Program-made: the position numbers and the translations under genes
Assembly (NCBI GenBank): GCA_026770575.1
Contig: MU657269.1
Coordinates: 104,354 to 168,353 of the forward strand
DNA: 64,000 bases
Source: Pelagophyceae sp. CCMP2097
Lineage: Eukaryota > Sar > Pelagophyceae
Direction of reading: 5' to 3'
The notes under the pieces: generated by a model
The model's database searches: none
Seen by the model: only the letters and a program-made list of their open reading frames with translations
What the model was told of the DNA's origin: nothing
Shown: in pieces, positions 38,680-48,672 of the stretch
How the letters are laid out: every line of letters begins with the position of its first letter
Numbering within the stretch: position 1 is the stretch's first letter

Positions 38680-41551
38680 TTACATAGTCGCGCGGTGGAC
38701 GTCGGAGACTTCTGTAGTCGCGTTCGATTCCGCCGGCGGCACCAATTTCGAGCCGACGCTGCTCCGCCGCGACCTGCTCTTGGCCGTCGAAACTTGGCTG
38801 TCGAGGTGCTTGGTCAGGAGCTCGAGGAGCGTGGGGAGTCTTATTGGCTTTGTGGCGAAGTCGTCGAATCCAACGCGTACGCACCTAGACGAAGGTGGGT
38901 TAGGTTTCCAGTGTCGGGTTCGTCGGGTATAGGGTCCGGGCTCAGTGGCGGGTTGCGGGTCCCAGTGGGTCGAGTCTCTCAACGTCTCGGTGGACTGCAT
39001 CACAGAAGAAGTCTCGATGTCGAACAGAAGTCTCGACGTACCTTTCTTGGGTCTCAAAGCCTGATTCCGCTGTGACAGCGACGATGGGTATTCGAATCAA
39101 AAGTTTTTGCTTCGCGATGCGAGTGGCTTCGAAACCGTCCATGACCGGCATTCGCAAATCCATCAAAACGAGATCGTATTGGGAAGCGTGCGCCCCAAGA
39201 GCCACCAGAGCCAAAGCCCCATCGACGACGACGTGCGAAGTGCACCCCGCTCGAGCAAGCATCTTCGTCAGAACTTTTGCGCAAAGCGCCGAATCTTCGA
39301 CGACTAAAACGTGCGGCACCTTTGCAGCAGCGGCGCCGCCGGCGTCGATATCAAAAACAAGCCTTCCGTCCACTTCCGTCAACAAAACGGCTGTCGCCGG
39401 CTCAAAGGAAGCCCCCGACCTCGACCGCGGCATCTTCCGAGCATGCGCCGGGGCGCCACGGTCGGAAAGCGACTTTCGCAACTTGGCCGTGTCCGGGACG
39501 TCAAAAGCGGCATATTTCGTCGCCCTTTCGGCCGCCAAGTGCGCCAAAGCCTCGTTCTTCCGCCTCCGAGCCTCTTTCGCCGGGTAGTAAACCTCGTTCA
39601 ACGCTTCGCCGTCGTTCGACGCTTCCCCCGCCTCCAAATCTTCAGACGGCAGCGTGAACCAAAACCGAGCCCCTTTGCCCAAGCTCGAAGACCCTTGGAG
39701 TTCACCTCCTAAAGCATGCACCAACCAATACGCCAGCGAGAGCCCGATCCCGAGCCCTTCCGTCCCGGAAGAGAGGCGGAGGTCGAGGTCAAGCTGATTC
39801 CGCGCTTCCAGAGCGGCTTCTAAAGTCATCGCTTCCACCAGTTTGAGATCGGCGCTATACCTTTGAAGGAAGGCCAAGGACCCCAGCTCCAGACCCGCCC
39901 CTTGGTCCTCGACGGCGAAAGTGACGCCCTTTGCAGTGGAGGACACGGCGAGTGAAATCGTGCCGCTGCAAGTGGCGGCGGCCGAGTTTTTCAGAAGATG
40001 CGTTAACACTCTTTGGACCACCTGCGCATCCGTCGAAAACGTCTCGAACGCTTCGAACCGAAAGGAGAGGTCGACTTTGTTCTGGACCAACGCGAGCGCC
40101 GAGTCGACGGCGGCTTTGCCCAGGTCGACGAGGTTGGTGGGCGTCTTCTGTATCTTCAACGAGGCGCCCTGTTCGAACCGCATCATGTCAGACACGTCGG
40201 CAGTCATGCCGATGACCGTCTCCAGAACGGTCGCCGCCTCTGCCAAAACGGATGAAGCCTCGTTGAAAGGGAGAGTCTGCACGCGGTCCAAATCCGCTAA
40301 AACGACGTGGCACGGGGTTCGAACCAGGTGCAAGGTTCGAGAAACGAACGCGTCGAAGAGCTCCGCGCTCCGTTTCAGTTCCCGGACCATGAGCTCGGCG
40401 CACGCCTCCTTGACGATGCGGCCGGCGTCGTCTCGGAGGAAGCCGTGCGTGTGCGTAAAATTTCCACTTGCGTCGTAAAACCCGTTTGCGTCGATTAAGA
40501 ACGACAAGAACCGCCCGTCCTTGGCTTTCAACTGCAGCGGGGCGCTTTTCAAATCCTCGCCTTTTTGCAGCGTCTGGAACAGGTCTAACAAGGCGTCGGC
40601 GCCGCAAAAGTCGGAAATGGGTCTTCCAACGTACTCTTCTTCAGCATAGCCTAAAAGCTCCAGCTCGGCTTCATTTGCGAAAAGGATGAGCCCTGCTGCG
40701 GAGAGCGCGTGCACTGCTATGGGCGACTTGCGGAACGCCTCGAGCGAAGAGAGATCTAAAGCGCCTCTTTGTTTTGAAGGCGTTGTTCCTGAAACCGCGC
40801 CGGTCCGAGGCGTGCCGAGGACGATCAAAGAACCGGCGTCGTCGAGCCTCGAAAATCGCCATTCGTAGTTCAACGTTTCAGATGCGGTCTCCAAACAAGA
40901 CCCCGCCACGCGCGCTTCGCCCGCGCCATCAAGGCGCGCGTCGTCTAAAGAGGTGCGGAGTTGTAAAGCGTCGGCCTTTGTCGAACAGACAACGTCTTGA
41001 AACGGGCGGCCCGCGCAGATGCCAACTAGCTTTTCAAACGCAGAGTTCGCCGCGACTATAGAACCGTCCGCCCCGACGACGCACCCTGCTAAAGGCGCGG
41101 CCGCAAACGCGAACGCTAAAGCGTGCGAAGCGGCGGTGGGTTGCGTGGCTTCGACGTGCACCGCTTCCGCGTGCGCAACAAAATGTCCGTGCGCGGCCGC
41201 CGCTCTTCGCACGTTCATCTGCAAACTTGCCTTCAACTGAGGCAGCTCAAAGTCCAAGTCTTCCAAGTCGGCGAGCTTGTCCGGGATGCTCCGGGCCCGG
41301 CGGACTCTGGGCTTTGGGGGCGATCCCTCCTCCGGTTGGAACTCCGTCTCCAGCGTCCTCACGGAAGCGCTCCGCTGATGCCTTGCCGGCGCCGACTCGG
41401 GCGTCCCGACGCGGTGCAGCCCGCGTTGCGCGGCCGGGGAGCGCTCGCCGGAGCGGCGGACGGTGTTCGGCGGCGACGCGACTGTGAAGACTGGGGGTGC
41501 TTCCGGTGAGAAAGCAACGTGCTGCGCCACCACCGGTACCGGCGACGACAT
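38680..41551 (-). CDS. Hybrid sensor histidine kinase: PAS-type, HisKA-like, HATPase, receiver
   Basis: Two exons, 41551-39042 and 38884-38680, joined phase 2 across a 157-nt intron (donor GTACGT), giving 904 residues. Order: a disordered N-terminus; two PAS-like regions (FAFAAAPLAGCVVGADGSIV; ALSAAGLILFANEAELELLG); a dimerisation helix with LHLVRTP, where the phospho-accepting His is kept but the usual following Glu is Leu; N box LLKNSAAAT; G1 VEDQGAGLE; G2 GTEGLGIGLSLAYWLVHALG; and a receiver with VLVVEDSALC, phosphoacceptor LVLMDLRMPVMDGFEAT, VAVTA and, only after splicing, FATKPIRLPTLLELL with the conserved Lys. The receiver is incomplete without the second exon. No transmembrane segment is evident, so it is likely a soluble sensor. 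Signal and output are unknown. Confidence 0.88.
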
Positions 41552-41589
41552 ATCACGCCTGGAGGGACGCCGCCGAGGGGCGCCGAGGG

Positions 41590-42400
41590 CCCCTAGGCTA
41601 GAGGGCGGCGCCGTTCCCGCGATGGTGAACCGTAAGTTTCAACGACACTTTGAACGAAACAGCTGAGATTCCACGATGCAGGTCCGACCGATGTACCGAT
41701 TTGGATAACTTCTTCTTCTTCTATCATGCACGCCACTTTCTCGGCAAATATTCTTTTGAGGTATTCCCTCACCTGACCCGTCGATACTATCGACGGAAGT
41801 CCCGGCAAACTTGATATTCGACTTTTTTGCAACGCAATTGGGCCTAGAAGTTGAGAACTTGAGAACGTGGTATTTTAAATAATTTATCGGCAAATATCGA
41901 CGAAAATCCACGGCAAATATCGATGATTATCGCTTCGGACAAAGATCACGTCAAATATACTCAAAAGACGTGTTTCAACAATACTATGAATCCTAGAAAA
42001 AAATTTGAGATATTTATAGGAATTTCAGCTCGAAATATTGCCTCACAGGGCGAATTCAGGCGCGTCTTGCACCCTGGTGGGACAACCCCCATGAACGTCG
42101 TGCCGCCACGCAGCCGGATATCGCCACGCTGCACGAGGGGCGGTGCTGAAGGGTTTCGCTGACGGTTGAGAGGTTTTAGTAGCAACTGAATGAAATTGGA
42201 TTTGGATTTGCATCATGAAATATCCACAAATCCGGAAAATGGTGATGATTGAATCTAAAAAGAAGTTTCGGGGCGTTTGGAACTTTTGAAACGTCACTTA
42301 GCGTTTGAAAGTTGACGGAAAAGACCCATGTTTATTTTGCAATTAAAATTTTGCGAGTCAAACAGTAACGGATTTTGTTAGAATCTGATGTTGGACGATT
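41590..42400. other. AT-rich island, no gene recognised
   Basis: Markedly lower GC than its surroundings, with repeated CGGCAAATAT and TATCGACG motifs around 41745-41930. It may be remnant transposable-element DNA or part of the upstream region of the kinase gene. Confidence 0.5.
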
Positions 42401-42727
42401 CCGAATCCGCGCGTTGCACCGACGGGAGCGTCTCGATCGCTGCGGGACCCGCCGTGTAGTGCCGCCGCGGCCGCGGCTCGCTGGGCCGCGGGGCGCCAGC
42501 GAGCGTCGCCGCGGAACAGGCGCAGCCGCTGCGGGACAGTCACCGTTGTCGTCCGCGGCGCGGACCGCGGCGGCCCGCGCGGAAGAAAACGCCGCGCAGC
42601 GGCCTCGCCGTTACTGATGCCGGTTTGTATTTTCTGTGACTGAGAACGGTTTGCATTCTATTGCAATTGGCTTAGGAGGCCCAAGGGCCACCCGTCAATC
42701 TTCTAAAATTTAAAATACAAAATTACG

Positions 42728-43960
42728 ACCCGACTTCTGCGAATCGCTGGCGGCACTCCAAGTCTCCCCGAACCATTTGACCGCCGCGCTCGAGGCCGTC
42801 CGGCGGACCAACACGGCGCACACCTCTGCGATCGCCGCCCTCGAGCGCGCCTTTACCGCCGAGACGGTACGCCTTTTGTAACCGATGTTGCATGATTGGC
42901 GGCGCTGCGACGCTTCGACCATCGCAGGCCCGTCTCGCAACAAACGGCCGGCGCGCGCTCGAGAACGACCGCGCGGCCTTTATCCGAGAAACGGACGAGA
43001 AGCTCGCGCGCGAAAAAGAGCTGCAGCAGCGCATGCGCAGCAACCGCGCCGCAGCCCGACGACGTGGTCAAACTCAACGTGTGCGGCGCGCGCATCGAAA
43101 CATCAAGGGCCGTCCTGACAAAGATCGAGGGCTCGATGCTCGGGTGCATGTTCGGGCGCTGCGACGCGATGCTGCAGTGCAACCCCAAGGACAACTCCAA
43201 CTTCATCGACCTCGACGGCAAGTGGTTTGCCATGCTCCTCGACTTTCTGCGCGGCGACCCTCCCGACGGCAGTTGCATGCAGAGGGCGATCCCGACGCCG
43301 CGCAAGAAGCGATGATGCAGGAGCTGGACTACTTGGGCCTCGAGGCTGCCGTGTTTGGCGGCTGGGCGTGGACCGACGACGCGACGTTCCGACCGGGGCC
43401 GCAGATGAGCGAAGACGTGGAAAGTGTTGTGCCGTGGCTGCTGAAGGGCGTGTTATAATGTTTGGCAGTGAAATGTCTGATGAAATGACGGTAGTGATCG
43501 ACACGCAGACGATGGCCTTTACAGTGAGCCGGGCATGCTCACGTTTCGATCAAGATCTGCAGCGGTTCATATGATCGACGCAGATCGGGAAATGGTGGTG
43601 GGTGAAAGAGATGACAATTGCGATCCCTTAAACAGGACAGAGATCTTCAACTTCTCGACGCGCAGGTTCACGCAGGGGCCGAACAAGCTCGAGGCACGAA
43701 ACAAGTGCTCTGCCTTCGCACTCGACGCTCGCAGGATTCTCGTCGTGGGTGGTAAGGACGACGTATCTCAACTGTCGAGCGCAGAAATCCTCAGCCTGGA
43801 CACGATGGCCTTTGCGCCGGGCCCCAACATTGCCGTTCGACGCGAAGGCTGCGCAGCCGTCGCGCTCGGCGGTCACCGCGTTATGGTTGTCGGCGGCCGT
43901 TTAGTTGTAGAGCAGTTGAGTATGATGGCAGGCCGCGTCACTCCCGCCCAAGGGGCCGCC
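42728..43960 (+). pseudogene. BTB-kelch paralogue, frameshifted and 3'-truncated
   Basis: Parallel to 5831-7427. The first exon region encodes VRRTNTAHTSAIAALERAF, ending at a GTACGC donor that matches the intron position of the intact gene; the next exon starts at 42928. A one-base shift near 43050 is needed to reach the BTB domain (VVKLNVCGARIETSRAVLTK), and another near 43290 to reach MMQELDYLGLEAAVFGG. Kelch units follow in a third segment (ALDARRILVVGGKDD, then LSLDTMAFAPGP) and stop after two to three repeats. No usable start codon is seen. Confidence 0.75.
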
Positions 43961-44339
43961 GCAACGCGAAACAAACATGCGGGCCGGCCCTGCGGGTCCA
44001 AGGCGCGTCGATAGAGCCCTTCAGCGCCTCATTCCAACGAGAACTGCCTGAGATCCTTGACCCCCCCCCCTAAGGTACCAATAAGAATGGGATATGTTTA
44101 TATACACTTTTCTCAACTGGCTCCTGGCACTGGGACCGGAAATCCCTTTTGCCAGGGCATACGTCAGTGACTGATGGTGTCATATTTTCATGTCAGCAGC
44201 CGCTCCTCTGGATGCGCAGTCTCGGCTGCTACCTTGGATTAAGTGGTTTTTCACCCCTAAGGTACCCTAAGACACCCGTCGTCTCCAAAAAATGCAGGGT
44301 CAGTCCGTGAGGCGGTAAGTTTTATTTTATTGTATTACA

Positions 44340-44458
44340 AGAGCGCGCCGGAGGCACACGGAGGACCCGAAGGATACAGCCAAATCCCATTGCAATGCCC
44401 ACGTAAATAATTGAAATTATTTAACTAATCGCTGAACTTTCAAATCCTCCTTATCTTT
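44340..44458. repeat. Dispersed repeat, copy next to assembly gap
   Basis: AGAGCGCGCCGGAGGCACAC, then a GCCCACGTAAATAATT segment and CTAATCGCTGAAC, shared with 62889-63022 in the same orientation. It is probably a non-coding mobile or satellite element; the N run interrupts it. Confidence 0.7.
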
Positions 44459-44668
44459 NNNNNNNNNNNNNNNNNNNNNNNNNNNNNNNNNNNNNNNNNN
44501 NNNNNNNNNNNNNNNNNNNNNNNNNNNNNNNNNNNNNNNNNNNNNNNNNNNNNNNNNNNNNNNNNNNNNNNNNNNNNNNNNNNNNNNNNNNNNNNNNNNN
44601 NNNNNNNNNNNNNNNNNNNNNNNNNNNNNNNNNNNNNNNNNNNNNNNNNNNNNNNNNNNNNNNNNNNN
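44459..44668. other. Assembly gap of 210 N, followed by a GACA microsatellite
   Basis: The gap begins inside the dispersed repeat and is followed at 44669 by GACAGACAGACAGACA, so simple-sequence DNA probably caused the break. Confidence 0.95.
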
Positions 44669-44983
44669 GACAGACAGACAGACATAATTGCCCCAAGTAA
44701 TCCTTCAATCAAAGGACCCGAAGGGCCCTGACCGTAAACTGACGTTGATCAAACGGTGCAGTCCCCTTCGGGGCCTGAACAATTGTACGACGATGAAAAC
44801 CCGAGCCAAATGTCGCTGAAACGTTCGTCTCGCATTGCACTTTCCGAGTCTGAGCTGCTCCGAGCTTCCGACGCCACCGGCCTCACGCCACCGCGCGACG
44901 ACGCGTCGCTCGAGCTTTGGCCGCGCCCGACGCCCCCTCGACGCGGCGGCCTCCGAGACTCTCGTTGTGCCCTCGAGCCTCTG

Positions 44984-46276
44984 ATGCTCCGCTTGGCCGT
45001 CGCCACGAGCCTCGTGGCCGGCGCCTCTGCGCTGGCGCCGCAGCCTGCGCAGCCGCAGCCACAGCGGACGTTCGTGCTGGACTTTGAAGGCGCGCTGGTG
45101 GACGCGGTGGGGGAGACGACATCCGTTGCTTTTGAAGCTGCTTCGCAGCAGTGGCCGCAGGAAATGGCTGAGGTACGGTCAGTTGGGCTCTTCCAAGCCG
45201 CCGTGCGAAAGAGCTGGGTCGGAGGCGACTGGGGGCGCTACAAAGATACCGAAGACGACGACGAGCCGTACTCGGCGGCGTCCGGCGCATACGTCGCTCC
45301 GTCCCGACCGATGGCGGAGCGACGGACGACGTCGCAACGCCGCTTCGACGCTGCTTCTAGGTACCCAAAGTGGTTCGCCGCAAAAATGCGCCAGCTCAAG
45401 GACGTCACCTGCCGCGGCGGCGCCGACGCCGTCCTGGCCGCGAGGTGAGTGGGCCCGCCGACGACCGCGCGGCAGAGAAGCGACCGCGGCTGCATCATGA
45501 GCGTCGGACCACGCTCCGCTAGGCTCTGCGCGTCGGAGGGCGTGGCTGACCGGCTTTTACCTAGCGAAATGTCTGCGAATTGGGACGTTTTGAGGGAGTC
45601 GCTTCTGTTTAGGACAGGCGCCGAAGCTACCGACTTGGACACCCTCTTCCAAAAACTCAGAGACGCCCGACAAAACGAGCCGCCCGCGCTGCACGCCGCC
45701 GTCGCTGACGCCGTCCGCGGGAGCGGCGCCGAAAAGGGGCGATCAGCCGACGCGAGACCATTAGACGCGATGCCACAACCGCAATTTGTCGTCCTCTCTC
45801 GACGGTCCGAAACGGCCACGCGATCGGCGCTGCAGCAGAGCGGCCTCGGCCACGTCCGCGTCGTGGTCTGCGAGCGGGACGACGACGCGCTGCAGGTGAG
45901 GGGTTGTTGCTGCCCACGGCGTGTGCTCGTCGCTTCCCGCTCAAGGGCGGTCCGCGTGTCTGCCGCTTCCCGCTCCGCGTGTGTCTCTCGCTCCGCCCCG
46001 CCACCGCACGCGTCTGTCGCTCCGCTCCGGCACCGCACGCTCCGCCCGTAGGCGCTCGTGGATCTCTGCGTGGCGCGACCATCCGACGCGTTTACGCTGG
46101 TTGGAGATGACATCTCCTTTGCAAGGTTGGCGTTAGACGATCGTCGACTCCTCCCAAATCTCAGCGTATGCCTCGCCGAGTGGGGCCGCGCCACGCTGCC
46201 GCCGGAAAAGGCCATGCAACTGCCGAGGCTTGATGTTGTCGACCTGCAAAGGTTTTGCGACGGGCTAAGGCGATAA
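44984..46276 (+). CDS. HAD-superfamily hydrolase-like protein, probably plastid-targeted
   Basis: Three exons in phase, 44984-45444, 45523-45895 and 46052-46276 (introns 78 and 156 nt; the first donor is GTGAGT), giving 352 residues. The N-terminus MLRLAVATSLVAGASALAPQ is a signal peptide ending in an ASALAP motif, like the ASAFAP site of proteins imported into secondary red plastids. The HAD motif I follows as FVLDFEGALVDAVGETT, resembling the DFDGVLCDSCGE start of plant chloroplast HAD proteins, but the second Asp is Glu. Motif II-like VVLSRRSE and motif IV-like FTLVGDDISF are in exons two and three, and the end resembles WGRATLPPEKAMQLPRL. The Asp-to-Glu change at the general acid position leaves the catalytic activity uncertain. 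The homologous plant proteins are not well characterised. Confidence 0.75.
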
Positions 46277-46538
46277 CTATGTTGTACTAGTGTGCTTCAA
46301 TGCCTTCATTGATCACTGTTGAGACGAGGAACGAGGCAATCCGGTGGACTCGGTTTCCCCCGGATGAAGCCGACTCGGCGGCCCCCGGATGGAATCCTGT
46401 GGCACGAGGGACCGTTGATATGTGCAGCGGACGCCATGCAGCCCGCATGCAGCCCTTGATTCCAGTTCGGCGAAAGCCTCCGGACATTGCACGACGCGCG
46501 ACGCTCGCGGTGCTCGCGCCGAGTCGCCGTCCGTGAGC

Positions 46539-47983
46539 ATGGTCTGCTGCGGCCGCAAGCGCTCCATCGCGCGGCGGCGCCGGGCGCGGGCGGCGCCCGA
46601 GGCGCCGTCTGGCGGGCTGGAAGGCGTGTGGGACGATTCGATCACCCCAGCTTCAGCATCCGAACTCGCCCTCGAAGCCCGCCGCCTCTGGTCTTCCAGC
46701 GGCGGCAGCCGCTCGAACGCGGCGTCGTTCTGGGTGGGGATGGAGGACGAGCCGGATTCGCTGCTTGGGAAATTTGCTTTGGAAGTCGCGCATGGTGTGG
46801 ACGGCGCCGCGGGGTGTGAAGTCTGGGTGCAGTTACGAGACAAAACCACGCCAAACAAAGGCCTCGAGTTCCACTTTGACAAAGGTGCGCGCTTACTACC
46901 GCGCGAGGGCGAGAGGCGACGGCGCGAGAGGCGACAGCGCGAGAGCGTGCGAGGAGCGACGGCGCGAGAAGCACCGCGCCACCTTTAGACGAGCGCGCCC
47001 TGGCGGACCGCGACGAGTGGCGGCATCCCGTGGTGGCGACTGCGACGTACTTGACGACGGGAGGGGCGCCGTTGGTTATCTTCGAGACGACGTCTGACGC
47101 TGTGTCTAAAGTCGAAAACCCGGCCCCTCAGAGGCGTGAGTGGCCGGCGGATGCGTGGTTTTGGAGGCTCGCGAGGCGGTTTTGAAGTGCGGCCTCTCTT
47201 CGACGCCACCCTCACGTCAACAGGCCAGACTCGGCGAGCGTCTCCGGCGGCTACGCCATCGCGCCCGTAACCGGCCGACACGTCCGCTTCGCCGGAAACC
47301 GCCTCCACGGCGTCCCCGCCGAACTCCTACAAGGGCCGGCCGTGACAAGACTTTCCGTGCTTGTGAACGTGAGTCGCTCTTCCAAGAGCCCTATTGCGGT
47401 TTCGAGACGCCTCGCGCTGCTTCGAGACGGCCGTTTTCGGCAGTCGCGTTTCCAGGTCTGGCGCGAACGACCCCTCGCACTCGAGCCGCTCCAGCTGCCG
47501 CGAGACGGCGTGCCCTCAAAGCGCCAAAAGGTCTCGCGGCCTTACATTTCGCTCGACGAAACAAAGCTCGTCGATCCGAAATTCTACGACGTCCACGCCG
47601 GCGACGCCGACCTCGTGCGCGCCGCGCCCGCCGGCGAACGCGGCAAGCGGGCTCGGTCGTGAACGTTTGGGGAAGAGGCTGGTCGCCCGCGGAGACGCTG
47701 GCCGTGTGCCGGGCTCCCAGAGGCGTGGCACTGCGAGTCGCTGTGTTTTGGCGCGAAAGGCGTGCTTCCGGGTTTGCTCGCTGGAGACATCGTTGCCGCA
47801 CCGTACGGTCATCACGACGAGACTGGTCTGCACTGCCCACATTAGGTCACGCTGAAAGAACATCGACCCGGCGACACGGCGCAGATCCCGCTCATCGCCC
47901 TCGCCGAGGCGGACTGCGTCGCGCACTTCCGCTACGGCCCCGGCTACTACCAACCAGTCCCGAGCGCCGCGCGGCCAGACTAA
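46539..47983 (+). CDS. 2OG-Fe(II) oxygenase-like protein, six exons
   Basis: Exons 46539-46884, 46989-47135, 47229-47368, 47456-47614, 47723-47791 and 47846-47983 join in phase to 332 residues (introns 54-108 nt). Starting MVCCGRKRSIARRR, it contains KGLEFHFDKDERAL with an H-x-D pair, ATATYLTTGGAPLVIFET, then APVTGRHVRFAGNRLHGV with a second His, and VTRLSVLVNVWRERP with an Arg. The sequence H-F-D ... L-H-G-V ... R-x-x-x-L-V-N-V-W is the arrangement of double-stranded beta-helix oxygenases. The third and fifth acceptor sites are the least certain. Substrate and location are unknown; it could be a protein or small-molecule hydroxylase. No relation to the dioxygenase at 9-13 kb beyond the fold. 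Confidence 0.6.
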
Positions 47984-48672
47984 GACTCGTGATCCAAAGC
48001 GCTTCTGATCCGCTGGGCGCACCTTGACGTGGCGCGAGGCTTCGTGGGCGACGTCCATGTCCTCGGGTAGGCGCCGAGGGTGCGCGCTGGAGCCGAGGCC
48101 GCGTTCCGGAGCCCCGCGGCGCCCGCGGCGGCGCGCGCGCGTGGCTCGATTAGCTCTCGACTTTGGGATTTCGATTTCCACCGAACCTTGGGACTTGTTC
48201 AAAGCCGCCGTCGGTTGAGTCGAGGACGCCAAGCTGCACTGCGGGCAGGGCCCTCCAACCCTACGCGAGTGACCTCTCAGACTCAGAGATGCCGGAGACT
48301 GAGGCTTCCTTTCTCGAGAGAGGGAACCAATCCCTCCAAAGATGGCAACTCCCATTGCGGGGACCCCCGGCAGCCCAAGGCTGTCGCGGGCCACCCGCTC
48401 GCCCCGACCGAAGATGCCCTCGAGTCGGACAAATGCGATCATCAAAGGAATCTCCTTTTCGGATCAAGGCTATCGTACAAGTCTACTTAAAGAGTCGCAC
48501 GAGTCCTTTTTCAATCGTTCAATCGTCCGTCGCTGCCCCGCGAGCTTCCTCTTGCCGCGGAGATTCGGCCCTCGGCCTTGGAGGCTGGCCCGAGATGCTG
48601 GCGCGGCGCCAGTGGTCCGCCATCTCCATGTGGTAAACCGTTTGCGTTTTTGAATTGGGGGGTGGACCCGTC
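47984..48672. other. No gene recognised
   Basis: Region between convergent gene ends; long open frames on both strands are Arg-rich shadows without motifs. Confidence 0.4.

Noticed and set aside
47140..48027. 295-codon Arg-rich plus-strand frame
   Set aside because: It crosses introns of the 2OG-oxygenase-like gene in the wrong frame.
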